Program-made: the position numbers and the translations under genes
Source of the DNA: Candidatus Acetothermia bacterium
GTDB taxonomy: Bacteria > Bipolaricaulota > Bipolaricaulia > UBA7950
Assembly (NCBI GenBank): GCA_022684035.1
Contig: JAJHSB010000056.1
Location: 1 to 40,067 of the forward strand
Length of the DNA stretch: 40,067 nt
Reading direction: 5' to 3'
The notes under the pieces: generated by a model
Seen by the model: the letters and a program-made list of their open reading frames with translations, nothing else
Database searches by the model: none
What the model was told of the DNA's origin: nothing
Shown: one piece after another, positions 8,862 through 18,040 of the stretch
Layout of the letters: each line of letters starts with the position of its first letter
Numbering within the stretch: the stretch's first letter is position 1

Positions 8862-11800
8862 TCACAGAATATCGATTTCACGGTTATTTTTGTCGAAAAT
8901 ACGCGGATGGAGACAGAGATTCCGAATTTCGCGTAACAGGACTAAGAACGATTCTGACAATCCGCTCCCACCAAGTTTTTCACCTTTAAGAATCGATTTA
9001 TACAGTTGGGTTCTACCGCGTGTGTCATCGGATTTAACCGTCAGCATCTCTTGCAGGAGAGAGGCAACGCCGTAGGCTTGCAGCGCCCATACTTCCATCT
9101 CACCCAGTCGCTGTCCCCCGAATTGGGATTTTCCTCCCAGAGGTTGTTGAGTGATAAGTGCGTAGGGGCCGGTAGAACGGGCATGAATCTTCTCGTCGGC
9201 AATATGCTCTAATTTAAGGATGTACATATAACCAACACTGACCGGCCGGCTGAACGGTTCTCCGGTTCTGCCATCATACAATGTGACCTTGCCGTCGAAA
9301 TTATCTCCTGCTGCTAATCCTGCTTCTTCGCGCAGCTGATGTAGTTCGTTGAATATCTCATCCTCTTCTGCACCGTCAAATACCGGCGAAGCAGTATAAA
9401 TGCCCTTTAACTTGGCCAGCCAACCGAGATTAAGTTCAAACAACTGTCCGAGATTCATTCGCGATGGAACTCCCATCGGGTTGAGCAGAATATCGATCGG
9501 AGTACCATCAGGGAGGAACGGCATATCTTCCACTGGAAGAATCTTGGAGATTACTCCTTTATTGCCGTGCCGGCCGGCAATCTTATCACCAACAGAGATT
9601 TTCTTCCACTGAGCAATGTAAATCTTAATTAACTCGTTGACGCCGGCATCCAGTTCGTCACCTTGATCGCGCGAGAATTTTTTGACTTTGATAACTTTAG
9701 CTATCCCGGAGATCGGAGGCATCCGCAGTGACGTGTTTCTGACATTGCGTGATCGTTCGCCAAAGATCGCGCGGAAGATCTTCTCTTCCGGAGTAGGTTC
9801 AGCTTCACCACGGGGAGTTATCTTTCCCACCAAGATATCTCCAGTACGGACAACGGTTCCTATCCGAACTATTCCTGCTTCATCCAAATTCTTTAAATCT
9901 TCTTTACTGATATGCGGGATATCAGCAGTAATCTCTTCTGGGCCAAGTTTTGTCTCTTCAGCCCTGATTTCAAACTCCTCGATATGAATAGAATCAAGCA
10001 GATCTTCGCGTACCAGTCGCTCGCTCACTAAGATCGCATCTTCGTAGTTGTATCCTTCAAACGACATAAACGCGACAAGAAGGTTCGCCCCTAAAGCCAG
10101 TTCACCTAAATCACTCGACGGTCCATCGGCCAACACATCTCCTGCCTCTACTTTCTCTCCCTTTTCGACAATCGGACGATGACAAAGGATCGTATCTTGA
10201 TTGGAACGCTCAAAGTTCAGCAGCTGATGGCTGTATTTTGTTCGGCCATACTTGACGACAATCTCTGACGCATCAACTTGCACAACCTCGCCTTTCCCCT
10301 TTGCCAATACGAGCATGCCGGAATCGACCGCAGCTTGATATTCCATTCCCGTCCCTACGTATGGAGCTTCCACTTTAAGAAGCGGTACTGCCTGCCGTTG
10401 CATATTCGCTCCCATCAACGCACGATTGGAATCATCGTGTTCAAGAAAAGGGATCAACGCCGCCGAGACTCCAACAAGCGCTTGCGGTGAAATACCAATA
10501 TAATTAACTTGTTTCGGACTTACCAGCAGAATCTTATCTTGCCCAAATCGCACCTCAATCCTTTCGCCTCGGATATACCCATCATTCCGCAATGGTGACG
10601 TTGCCGGAGCGATATAGTATTTTTCTTCTTCATCCGCCATTAGATACTCGATCTCATCAGTCACATACCCATCTTTCACTTTACGATAGGGAGTTTCCAA
10701 AAAACCATACTCATTGATCCGCGCATAGCACGCAAGCGACGTGATCAGACCGATATTCTGTCCTTCCGGAGTTTCAATCGGGCAAATGCGTGCATAGTGA
10801 GAAGAATGGACATCTCTCACCTCAATTTTTGCGCGCCGTTTTGTCAATCCTCCTCCTAATGCGCTCATCCGTCGTTTGTGCGTAAGCTCGGTAAGCGGAT
10901 TCACTTGCTCAAGAAACTGGGAGAATCGCCCCGTGTAAAAGAGCTGATTGATAGTGCCTTGCACTGTACGGGTGGAGATCAAACGTCGGATCGTATCTTG
11001 GTCATTAAGTGCGTATTTATTCAGTCTATCCTGCACAATGCGCGCCATCCGGATAAGGCCAGTCCGCAATGCGCTCTCTGCCAATTCACCGGGAAGACGA
11101 ACTCGCTTGTTACCGAGATGATCCTTCTCATCCAAGATTGTCGGATCAGTAGGAGCACGTAAAAGAAGATCAAATGTCCGGAGAATATCTTCCGGATAGA
11201 GCACCGGTTGCTTCAAATCCAGACCGAGTTTGCGATTGACTTTGAATCTTCCCACATCTGACAGATGATATGTAGCGGGATGGAAATAAAGCTTCTCTAT
11301 GTACTCAGCGATCTGCGTTGGTGATGCTTGATCTACAGGACGAAATCGACGATAAAGTGTGCGGAGCGCCTCTTCTTGAGTGTTGATCTGATCGGCTTCC
11401 AATGTCTTCTGGATATAGCGATCAGCCAACTGTAAAGAAGGTAATTTCAATTTCACAAGTTCAGGCACAACCTCGGTTGATAATTCTTCGCCTATTGCGA
11501 GAATAACCTTCTTGTCTGCATTAACATCCATTGCCGAGCGATATCCAATGTAATTTTCCAACCCTTCAGCGGTAACCGGAGAGACAGTAAAGTTATAACG
11601 TGTAATAATCTCTCTTTCATCCATCCCCAACGCTTTGAGCAGAACAGTTGCAAGTACTTTCCCTTTACGGTCGAGATTAACCGTAATTCTCTCGCGGCGA
11701 GTCTCAAGGATGATCTCTAACCATGCTCCAATTGCGGGAAGGAGATGCCCGCGATATTGTTCTTTCTCTTCTTGGGTGAAATATGCACCGGGAGAACGCG

Positions 11801-12191
11801 TTAATTCATTGATTAACGTATTTTCTCTCCCATTGATGATAAATGTACCACGATCAGTCATCATCGGTAGGTCTCCGATATAGATTTCTGTCTCTTTTAT
11901 AACCTGGTCTGCCAATAACAAACGGGCGGTGACGCGTAACGGCCAAGCAAAAGTAAGGCCTCGATCCTTACACTCATATTCGCTGTACCGAGCTTCGCCA
12001 AGGTATGGATCGATAAATTCGAGTGTTGGAGTCTCCTTCCGCTTGCCTCGGATGGGAGATATATCAGCAAATGCTGCCGGGATGCCATCGCTTAAAAATT
12101 TGCGGTAAGATTCCAGCTGGTCGCGCAAAAAATGCGGTGGATCCATTACTTTCCGCATTTGTCCGTAAAATCTTCTCTTTCTAACCTTCAT
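8862..12191 (-). CDS. rpoB: DNA-directed RNA polymerase beta subunit
   Basis: A 1109-residue beta subunit, compact and without the large lineage-specific insertions of the E. coli protein. The ATG at 12191 is chosen because GGAGGAG sits just upstream (12194-12200) and MKVRKRRFYGQ is a natural start; the reading frame stays open 24 codons further. Recognisable landmarks are FIINGRENTLINELTRSPG (117-135), the rifampicin region (about 418-448), RDVHSSHYARICPIETPEG (459-477), SFEGYNYEDAILVSERL, GRHGNKGVISKILP and the C-terminal GGKSQFGGQRLGEMEVWALQ. In the rifampicin region, the positions equivalent to E. coli Q510, L511, D516 and N518 are Arg422, Phe423, Glu428 and Val430, and one residue is missing after SALG. 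rpoC is not next to it. It follows rplL after a long structured gap. Confidence 0.98.
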   Translation of the reverse strand: MKVRKRRFYGQMRKVMDPPHFLRDQLESYRKFLSDGIPAAFADISPIRGKRKETPTLEFIDPYLGEARYSEYECKDRGLTFAWPLRVTARLLLADQVIKETEIYIGDLPMMTDRGTFIINGRENTLINELTRSPGAYFTQEEKEQYRGHLLPAIGAWLEIILETRRERITVNLDRKGKVLATVLLKALGMDEREIITRYNFTVSPVTAEGLENYIGYRSAMDVNADKKVILAIGEELSTEVVPELVKLKLPSLQLADRYIQKTLEADQINTQEEALRTLYRRFRPVDQASPTQIAEYIEKLYFHPATYHLSDVGRFKVNRKLGLDLKQPVLYPEDILRTFDLLLRAPTDPTILDEKDHLGNKRVRLPGELAESALRTGLIRMARIVQDRLNKYALNDQDTIRRLISTRTVQGTINQLFYTGRFSQFLEQVNPLTELTHKRRMSALGGGLTKRRAKIEVRDVHSSHYARICPIETPEGQNIGLITSLACYARINEYGFLETPYRKVKDGYVTDEIEYLMADEEEKYYIAPATSPLRNDGYIRGERIEVRFGQDKILLVSPKQVNYIGISPQALVGVSAALIPFLEHDDSNRALMGANMQRQAVPLLKVEAPYVGTGMEYQAAVDSGMLVLAKGKGEVVQVDASEIVVKYGRTKYSHQLLNFERSNQDTILCHRPIVEKGEKVEAGDVLADGPSSDLGELALGANLLVAFMSFEGYNYEDAILVSERLVREDLLDSIHIEEFEIRAEETKLGPEEITADIPHISKEDLKNLDEAGIVRIGTVVRTGDILVGKITPRGEAEPTPEEKIFRAIFGERSRNVRNTSLRMPPISGIAKVIKVKKFSRDQGDELDAGVNELIKIYIAQWKKISVGDKIAGRHGNKGVISKILPVEDMPFLPDGTPIDILLNPMGVPSRMNLGQLFELNLGWLAKLKGIYTASPVFDGAEEDEIFNELHQLREEAGLAAGDNFDGKVTLYDGRTGEPFSRPVSVGYMYILKLEHIADEKIHARSTGPYALITQQPLGGKSQFGGQRLGEMEVWALQAYGVASLLQEMLTVKSDDTRGRTQLYKSILKGEKLGGSGLSESFLVLLREIRNLCLHPRIFDKNNREIDIL

Positions 12192-12554
12192 CTCTCCTCC
12201 GTAGTACCTGTTTGCCGCCCTTTTTACCAGGTTCAGGACAACAGTTCCATGCAAAATAAACATTCAGCCAAGCGCAAATCGGTAATCTATTGCATGCTAA
12301 TGGCTGAATGCTAATCGCTGGAAAACAGTCTCTTTGGGATAAATCACCAATACTATCCATCACTTAAACTGCTGGGTTACTCATAATTGGCATTTATTAC
12401 ATAACAACTTAAGGTGCTCCGGCTTCCGGCTACTTGTCTGATCTCAATCGTTTCCTACTTTTACACCGTGCACCCAGGAACTTTGGACCCCTGGGCCAGC
12501 CGAGAACCTGCCCCTGGCTTGACCAGGGGGCAGGCCTGAGTTGTTACTACAAAA
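12192..12554 (-). promoter_or_regulatory. Structured rplL-rpoB spacer (possible attenuator or processing region)
   Basis: A 363-nt gene-free spacer between rplL and rpoB. In the transcribed strand it can form a stem of CCTGCCCCTGG with CCAGGGGGCAGG (12507-12517/12523-12534, one bulge, 5-nt loop), a second CCCAGG/CCTGGG stem (12473-12478/12489-12494), and a perfect 10-bp pairing of CATTCAGCCA with TGGCTGAATG (12261-12270/12301-12310), ending about 70 nt before the rpoB start. In E. coli the same spacer holds an attenuator and an RNase III site, which makes a similar role plausible here; no U-tract follows the strong stem. Confidence 0.55.
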
Positions 12555-12938
12555 CTACCTGAGTTCCATTTCGGCACCCAAAGCTTCAAACTTCTCCTTG
12601 AGGATATTAGCCTCATCCGGATTAGCTCCTTCCTTGATAATTGCCGGAAGTTTATCGACCAGTTCTTTGCATTCCTTAAGCCCTTTGCCTGTTACTTCCT
12701 TAATCTCTTTGATGATTTGTATCTTCTTTTGGCCAGGATTTACCAAAACAACATTGTAGGCTTCTACTGCTGCAGTTGCTTTTTCTCCTTCTTCAGCAGC
12801 ACGCGGGGTACTGGCAACAGCAACAGGAGCGATTGCCGCAGCAGAGACATTGAATCGCTTTTCGATCATCGTTACCAGTTCAGCCAGATCTTTAACACTC
12901 ATCTGTTCGATCTCTTGTAAGATCGCGTTTTTATCCAT
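12555..12938 (-). CDS. rplL: 50S ribosomal protein L7/L12
   Basis: A 127-residue stalk protein. The N-terminal helical dimerisation domain (1-35) binds L10, an Ala/Pro/Glu-rich hinge follows (about 36-58), and the C-terminal domain (59-127) shows the typical VVLVNPGQKKIQIIKEIKEV and TGKGLKECKELVD segments. The L7/L12 stalk recruits EF-Tu, EF-G and IF2 to the ribosome. A GGAGGAA box lies six bases before the ATG. It follows rplJ by 49 bp in the conserved rplKAJL order. Confidence 0.98.
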   Translation of the reverse strand: MDKNAILQEIEQMSVKDLAELVTMIEKRFNVSAAAIAPVAVASTPRAAEEGEKATAAVEAYNVVLVNPGQKKIQIIKEIKEVTGKGLKECKELVDKLPAIIKEGANPDEANILKEKFEALGAEMELR

Positions 12939-12987
12939 CTTGATTCCTCCATAAGTCGTGATAATTAAGTTATGTAAGCGCGTTAGT

Positions 12988-13512
12988 TTAAGATTCTTCC
13001 TTCACGCTGCCAATTGCACGCAACACTACCGCAAGCTCGCGAATTTTCGCCTGTAACACCATTGCAAGCATACGCATTGGGCCACTGAGCCGGTTGGCTA
13101 AAGTTGCCAACAATTCCTCGCGTGAAGGGAGTGCAGCATAATATGATAACTGGTCGGGACCAAAGAACTCGCGTTCATAAACTCCTCCTCTCAGAACATA
13201 CCGGGGGTTATATTTTTTGCGATATTCTTCACAGATTCTAAAGACCAATGTTGATCCATCGTAACCAAACGCAATCCCAATTGGTCCTGCGATATGATTT
13301 ACTACCTCGTTAACTCCCGCCTCTTTTGCCGCAATACGGGCCAATGAGTTTTTTACTATGTAAAACTCAAGTCCTTCTTTACTGAACCGCTGCCGTATCT
13401 CGACCATCTCATTGGCATTAAGCCCACGGTAATCGACTAAGACCAGCGCTTCCGTCTGTTCTAATTTTTCTTTTATAAAAGCTACCCGTTCTTGCTTCGC
13501 TTTTGTCGGCAT
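12988..13512 (-). CDS. rplJ: 50S ribosomal protein L10
   Basis: A 174-residue protein with the L10 pattern: KAKQERVAFIKEKLEQTEAL, VDYRGLNANEM and VKNSLARIA near the N-terminus, and a C-terminal helix that anchors L7/L12 dimers. L10 forms the base of the ribosomal stalk and often represses its own operon by binding the mRNA leader. The spacer before it is short (57 bp) and contains a perfect 7-bp stem CTCTTTA/TAAAGAG (13540-13546/13554-13560), too small to call a canonical L10 leader. An AGGTGG box precedes the ATG. Confidence 0.98.
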   Translation of the reverse strand: MPTKAKQERVAFIKEKLEQTEALVLVDYRGLNANEMVEIRQRFSKEGLEFYIVKNSLARIAAKEAGVNEVVNHIAGPIGIAFGYDGSTLVFRICEEYRKKYNPRYVLRGGVYEREFFGPDQLSYYAALPSREELLATLANRLSGPMRMLAMVLQAKIRELAVVLRAIGSVKEES

Positions 13513-13569
13513 CTTCCACCTCTTCGCATCGTTGCCCCTCTCTTTAAGGTCACTAAAGAGGCATATTCT

Positions 13570-14277
13570 CTACACATTTTCTTCTGCTATATTGACTAAT
13601 TCATCGATATCAACTGAAATGCCCGGCCCCATTGTCGACGATATTGTCGCTTTTTTTATATATTTACCTTTAACTCCTTCCGTTGGTCGTCGCTCTAAAA
13701 TGACCTTTACTATATCGAGCAGATTATCGCGTAATGCTTGCGGAGTAAACGATGCTCTCCCAAAAATAGTATGGATAATTCCATACCGATCGCTGCGAAA
13801 TTCCACCATCCCACTCCGAAGATCACTAATTGCTACTCCAATATCTTTTGTGACTGTTCCTGTCTTTGGGCTCGGCATCAACCCGCGCGGACCAAGAAGA
13901 CGTCCAAGCTTGCCTACTATACCCATCATATCAGGTGTAGCAACGACTTTGTCAAATTCGAACCATCCATTCTGAATCTTTTCCGCTAAGTCCTCTCCGC
14001 CGATATAGTCAGCACCTGCCTCTTCTGCTTCCGTATATTTTTCGCCTTTGGCAAAAGCAAGCACGCGAACCGTCTTGCCTGTTCCATGTGGTAATTTGCA
14101 CGTGCCACGGACGACGACTTGTGCCGGTTTGATCGAAAGATTGAATGATACTTCTGCTGTCTCATCAAACCCGGCGGTAGCCCGCTCTTTAAGCATGTTG
14201 AGCGCTTGATCCACCTTATAGATCAAATTGGGCTTTAATCCTTCCTGAGCTTGACTATATCTTTTACTTCGCCTCAC
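13570..14277 (-). CDS. rplA: 50S ribosomal protein L1
   Basis: A 235-residue L1 protein, the mobile stalk that helps release deacylated tRNA. Visible family segments are [27 protein letters not shown], the [14 protein letters not shown] motif (around 133-146) and the near-terminal [13 protein letters not shown]. It starts at GTG and overlaps the rplK stop by 4 nt (GTGA), showing tight coupling with L11, the usual arrangement for these two genes. Confidence 0.98.
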   Translation of the reverse strand: MRRSKRYSQAQEGLKPNLIYKVDQALNMLKERATAGFDETAEVSFNLSIKPAQVVVRGTCKLPHGTGKTVRVLAFAKGEKYTEAEEAGADYIGGEDLAEKIQNGWFEFDKVVATPDMMGIVGKLGRLLGPRGLMPSPKTGTVTKDIGVAISDLRSGMVEFRSDRYGIIHTIFGRASFTPQALRDNLLDIVKVILERRPTEGVKGKYIKKATISSTMGPGISVDIDELVNIAEENV

Positions 14278-14705
14278 TCTTTAATCACCTCGACTCCCAT
14301 ATTCTTTGCTGTTCCCTTGATGATCTCTATCGCAGATTCTAATTTATAAGTATTTAAATCAGGCAGTTTGCGTTGTGCGATCTTTCTTACCTGTTCCATG
14401 GAAATCTTGCCTACCTTAGTAATATTAGGTATTGCTGATCCAGATTTAATTCCAGCCGCCATTTTGATCAATTCCGACGCCGGCGGCTGCTTGAGAATAA
14501 AATCAAAGCTGCGATCCATATACACAGAGATAACCACAGGGATGATCACTCCTGTCTCTTCCTCTTTCGTCGCCTCATTGAACCTCTTACAAAAATCCAT
14601 GATATTAAGTCGATGCTCTCCCAGAGCAGGGCCAACCGGGGGTGCCGGAGTCGCCTGCCCGGCAGGAATATGTAGTACTATTTTTGCTATCGCTTTCTTT
14701 GCCAT
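14274..14705 (-). CDS. rplK: 50S ribosomal protein L11
   Basis: A 143-residue L11. The N-terminal domain shows [20 protein letters not shown] (about 11-30) followed by [13 protein letters not shown]; the C-terminal RNA-binding domain has [14 protein letters not shown] and [21 protein letters not shown]11 with its rRNA site forms the GTPase-associated centre. A GAGGAG box precedes the ATG. A 237-bp spacer with no visible gene separates it from nusG. Confidence 0.98.
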   Translation of the reverse strand: MAKKAIAKIVLHIPAGQATPAPPVGPALGEHRLNIMDFCKRFNEATKEEETGVIIPVVISVYMDRSFDFILKQPPASELIKMAAGIKSGSAIPNITKVGKISMEQVRKIAQRKLPDLNTYKLESAIEIIKGTAKNMGVEVIKE

Positions 14706-14942
14706 TTTTCTCCTCTAATCAGATCTGCCGCCTTCGGGATCAGTAAACCACAGAAAAATACGGATAAATCCCTAGTCCAATGGCACGAGACAACTTTAGT
14801 TCACAATCAGCAGTCAATGGTCGATCATCTATAATTCCCCTTCTCGCTCGTCACATACCTGATTTCTCGTATCTCACACCTCATTCTTCATTTGCCTTTC
14901 TTTGAACTACCTTACATGGATCGGGAGGCACCACAATAACGA

Positions 14943-16043
14943 TTATAACTTTTCGATTCCATCAAATTCTAATTGAACTGGTGTCTCTCGGCCGAATATT
15001 TTAACCAGCACTGTCACTTCTTCTGCCTCTTTATCGATTTCTTTGATTGTTCCCGTGAAATCGGCAAATGGTCCTTCGACAATCTCTACTACTTCTCCGA
15101 CATCGAAATCAATCTCGATCTTCGGATCACTTGTTCCAACAGGAATTTCTAAGAGTCCTGCTTTACGTTTGATCAATTTCATCTCCGGCCCTTCATCTAT
15201 CGGAGCCGGTCTAAAATGTGATCCTACATACCTGATTGCCCCATTGACTCCGGCGATCAGTTCATGCATATCTTTCTCCGCCAACCGCATTCGGGCAAAG
15301 ATGTACCCCGGGATGAGGCGTCGTTTTTCGATCCGCTGGATCGAGACGACTCGTTTATCCTTATACTCCTTTACCTTGACTAAACCGGAAGCTCTTGCCG
15401 TTAGTATATCCTCTCGTTCAAGAAGATCGCCTTGCTTCAGTTCCATACCCTGCTTTAGCGTCACCGCGCGTTTTTCCAGCAGGGTCATAGATCTGGTTTT
15501 GCCCTCAGAAAACGTAAGAGTAATACAGTACACCTTGTCACGCAATACAATTTTCCCTGTATTAGCAACAATAAACCGCTCATCTTTATCAGCTGTGAGG
15601 GGGACACCGTGGCGAATCTTCTCTCCCATGCGGATATCGCTCCTAATACGTTTACTGGCTGGAATCAAATACTCTTCTTCATTCCGATTGGTCATCTCGA
15701 TAATGACCCGCCAGAATAATTCTATCGTTTTGATCTGTCCATCTTTCTCCATATGGCGCGGTGGCTTCCGCGCAATCGGATCACCGCGTGATATCCGTTC
15801 ATTTAAGTTGATGAGGAGATCATATTCATAGGGAACGCGATATTCAGTTCCAGCGCCATGACGACTCCGCGAAGTAATCACCTCTTCTACCGGAACAATA
15901 AATATCTCTTCCTGATCGTCAATTTTGAATATCTCGAATTCTTTCTCCCATCCATGCAATCTGACTTGCTCTGTAAGATGATCTTTGACTGTTAACTCCG
16001 AGCCGGCATAAGTCTGAATTGCATACCATTTTTTCCTACGCAT
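14943..16043 (-). CDS. nusG: NusG with a large domain inserted in its NGN domain
   Basis: A 366-residue transcription elongation/termination factor, about twice the usual 175-190. The NGN domain starts at RRKKWYAIQTYAGSELTVKD (2-21), is interrupted at about residue 58, and resumes at IEKRRLIPGYIFARMRL (238-254) through the GVNGAIRYVGS segment. The C-terminal KOW domain (about 313-366) has VGEVVEIVEGPFADFTGTI. The inserted block (about 58-238) is beta-rich and charged. The architecture matches Thermotoga maritima NusG, whose extra domain is inserted in the same place. NusG binds the beta' clamp and Rho or ribosomal S10. It follows secE in the conserved secE-nusG order. Confidence 0.95.
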   Translation of the reverse strand: MRRKKWYAIQTYAGSELTVKDHLTEQVRLHGWEKEFEIFKIDDQEEIFIVPVEEVITSRSRHGAGTEYRVPYEYDLLINLNERISRGDPIARKPPRHMEKDGQIKTIELFWRVIIEMTNRNEEEYLIPASKRIRSDIRMGEKIRHGVPLTADKDERFIVANTGKIVLRDKVYCITLTFSEGKTRSMTLLEKRAVTLKQGMELKQGDLLEREDILTARASGLVKVKEYKDKRVVSIQRIEKRRLIPGYIFARMRLAEKDMHELIAGVNGAIRYVGSHFRPAPIDEGPEMKLIKRKAGLLEIPVGTSDPKIEIDFDVGEVVEIVEGPFADFTGTIKEIDKEAEEVTVLVKIFGRETPVQLEFDGIEKL

Positions 16044-16117
16044 AAATTAAATCTCTCCCCTTACTATAAGATTGAGAAGTTGAGATCAAATGAGAGTCAC
16101 ACTGGATAGCCAGGTAC

Positions 16118-16306
16118 TTAGATTCGCATCAAAGAAGTAATCAGTGCCGCTACAATTGTATCTATTCCCCATATATAAGTCGTCAATATAACGACCAATA
16201 TAAAAATCAATATTGTAAATGATATCACTTCGCTCTTTTTGGGCCAAGAGACTCGGCTGATCTCTGTACGAACTCCACTTATATACTGCCTAATTTGAGC
16301 GAACAT
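16118..16306 (-). CDS. secE: Preprotein translocase subunit SecE
   Basis: A 62-residue short-form SecE with one transmembrane helix. The amphipathic region VRTEISRVSWPKKSEVISFT (12-31) holds the family's W-P motif and precedes the membrane segment (about 32-57). SecE clamps SecY in the SecYEG channel. A GGAGGAG box precedes the ATG. The position between tRNA-Trp and nusG is the standard one. Confidence 0.96.
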   Translation of the reverse strand: MFAQIRQYISGVRTEISRVSWPKKSEVISFTILIFILVVILTTYIWGIDTIVAALITSLMRI

Positions 16307-16351
16307 TATATCTCCTCCATCGTCAAATGAAAAGAATGTATCCTCTTATTG

Positions 16352-16424
16352 CAGGCCCGGGAGGACTTGAACCCCCAACCTTCCGATTTGGAGTCGGACG
16401 CTCTGCCAGTTGAGCTACGAGCCT
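16352..16424 (-). tRNA. tRNA-Trp (anticodon CCA)
   Basis: The minus strand folds into a full cloverleaf: acceptor AGGCTCG paired with CGGGCCT, D-arm AGCTCAACTGGCAGAGC, anticodon loop with CCA after GGACT, and T-loop GGTTCAAGTCC. The 3' CCA is not encoded (GCAAT follows). It lies between rpmG and secE, a common place for trpT. Confidence 0.96.
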
Positions 16425-16434
16425 TAAGTCTGAA

Positions 16435-16599
16435 CTATACCTCTTTGTGAAGAGAGTGCCGTTGACACCACTTGCAATATTTTGAGAGTTGCAATTTCTT
16501 TTGCGTATTCACTTTATTCCGTTTCGTATGGTAATTCCTTCTTCCACACTCACCACAAGCGAGCTCAGCGTGAATTACCTGCATTCCTTTCTTTGCCAT
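16435..16599 (-). CDS. rpmG: 50S ribosomal protein L33
   Basis: A 54-residue gene. Translation begins MAKKGMQVIHAELACGECGR and continues RNYHTKRNKVNTQKKLQLSK, then YCKWCQRHSLHKEV. This is the zinc-ribbon form of L33, with two CxxC pairs (CGEC, CKWC) and the typical RNYHTKRNK and HSLHKE segments. It starts 13 bp after tuf and ends 10 bp before the tRNA-Trp 5' end, so it is part of the tuf-rpmG-trpT-secE transcript. Zinc-binding forms are often paired with a zinc-free paralogue elsewhere in the genome; none is in this window. Confidence 0.95.
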   Translation of the reverse strand: MAKKGMQVIHAELACGECGRRNYHTKRNKVNTQKKLQLSKYCKWCQRHSLHKEV

Positions 16600-16612
16600 T
16601 TATTCTTCTGCC

Positions 16613-17821
16613 TTAAAAGATTTTAGTAATAACCCCGGCGCCGACGGTTTTCCCACCTTCACGAATAGCGAAACGGAGGCCTTCCGACATCGCGATATCA
16701 TGAATCAATTCGCCAATGACCTTGACATTATCGCCAGGCAATACCATCTCTATTCCTTCGGGCAGGTTAACAGCACCGGTAATATCGGTGGTCCGGAAGA
16801 AGAACTGCGGTCGATATCCGTCAAAGAACGGTGTATGTCGGCCTCCTTCATCCTTTGACAGGATGTACACCTCAGCTTCAAATTTACGATGCGGACGGAT
16901 CGAACCAGGAGCAGCAATAACTTGTCCTCGCTCAATGTCATCCTTGTCGACTCCGCGCAAGAGAATTCCAACATTGTCACCAGCAATAGCGCTATCCAAT
17001 ACTTTATTGAACATCTCAAGACTGGTTGCAACTGTCTTAATTGTCTGATCGCGAATCCCTACAATCTCGACCTCAGATCCCGGAGTAATCTTACCACGTT
17101 CCACCCGACCAGTTGCAACCGTGCCCCGTCCTTTAATTGAAAAGATATCCTCAATCGGCATTTGGAACGGCTTATCTTCCTCACGATCCGGCAGAGGAAT
17201 ATAATTATCTACTGCATCCATCAATTCAAGAATCGGTTGAGCATCCTCACCATCGAGAGCAGGATTACGTAGCGCTTTGCTCGCTGATCCTTTGATGATC
17301 GGAATTTCATCTCCGGGGAATTCATACTCCGAGAGGAGGTCACGGATTTCCATCTCGACAAGGTCAATCAAATCCGGATCATCAACCATATCTACCTTAT
17401 TCAGGAAGACGACCATTGCCGGCACATTTACCTGCCGTGCAAGCAGAACATGTTCGCGCGTCTGTGGCATTGGACCGTCGGATGCAGAGACGACGAGAAT
17501 CGCTCCGTCCATCTGTGCTGCACCAGTAATCATATTTTTGATGAAATCGGCATGACCAGGACAGTCGATATGCGCATAGTGACGTTGATCGGTTTCATAT
17601 TCAACATGAGCGATAGCGATCGTTAAAATTTTCGTCTCATCACGTCGGCCGTGCGCTATACTTGCTTTCGCTACTGTATCATAACTTATCGCCTTTGACA
17701 GACCTTTTTGCGCCAACACCGCTGTAATTGCAGCGGTAAGCGTAGTCTTGCCGTGATCGATGTGCCCGATCGTTCCCACATTAACATGCGGTTTAGTCCT
17801 CACAAATTGTTCTTTTGCCAT
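16613..17821 (-). CDS. tuf: Translation elongation factor Tu
   Basis: A 402-residue EF-Tu. The GTPase domain has GHIDHGKT (19-26), DCPGH (86-90) and NKVD; domains II and III are canonical, with [24 protein letters not shown] and the end [15 protein letters not shown]. Switch I is unusual: where most bacteria read DNAPEEKARGITI, this protein reads [17 protein letters not shown] (52-68). It is about five residues longer and lacks the Arg-Gly of RGIT, though the Mg-binding Thr is kept (Thr67). The protein carries aminoacyl-tRNA to the ribosome. A GAGGAGG box precedes the ATG. It follows three tRNA genes and precedes rpmG. Confidence 0.97.
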   Translation of the reverse strand: MAKEQFVRTKPHVNVGTIGHIDHGKTTLTAAITAVLAQKGLSKAISYDTVAKASIAHGRRDETKILTIAIAHVEYETDQRHYAHIDCPGHADFIKNMITGAAQMDGAILVVSASDGPMPQTREHVLLARQVNVPAMVVFLNKVDMVDDPDLIDLVEMEIRDLLSEYEFPGDEIPIIKGSASKALRNPALDGEDAQPILELMDAVDNYIPLPDREEDKPFQMPIEDIFSIKGRGTVATGRVERGKITPGSEVEIVGIRDQTIKTVATSLEMFNKVLDSAIAGDNVGILLRGVDKDDIERGQVIAAPGSIRPHRKFEAEVYILSKDEGGRHTPFFDGYRPQFFFRTTDITGAVNLPEGIEMVLPGDNVKVIGELIHDIAMSEGLRFAIREGGKTVGAGVITKIF

Positions 17822-17894
17822 ATTTATTTAGCCTCCTCTTTAAGTTAACAGATAAAGATATTACCTCTATTTTTTCCGATTTTCAACAGTAAAT

Positions 17895-17967
17895 AGCCCG
17901 CGGTCGGAATCGAACCGACGGCCTCCCCGTTACCAACGGAGTGCTCTGCCATCTGAGCTACACGGGC
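17895..17967 (-). tRNA. tRNA-Thr (anticodon GGT)
   Basis: Cloverleaf on the minus strand: acceptor GCCCGTG/CGCGGGC, anticodon stem CTCCG/CGGGG around loop TTGGTAA (anticodon GGT), and T-arm GTCGGTTCGATTCCGAC. The 3' CCA is not encoded. It corresponds by position and anticodon to thrT just before tufB in E. coli. Confidence 0.95.
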
Positions 17968-18040
17968 AACCCGAAAATATCAAAGATATTAACCGATACT
18001 CACTGCAAAAAACAAATTATTCGCAGTCTTGCTTTGCCTC

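Noticed and set aside
12192-12263. Longer rpoB N-terminus (24 extra residues)
   Set aside because: The strong GGAGGAG box and the typical start MKVRKRRFYG at 12191 make the longer form unlikely.
13513-13569. L10 autoregulatory leader before rplJ
   Set aside because: Only a single 7-bp stem fits in the 57-bp gap; the long structured L10-binding leader is not seen.
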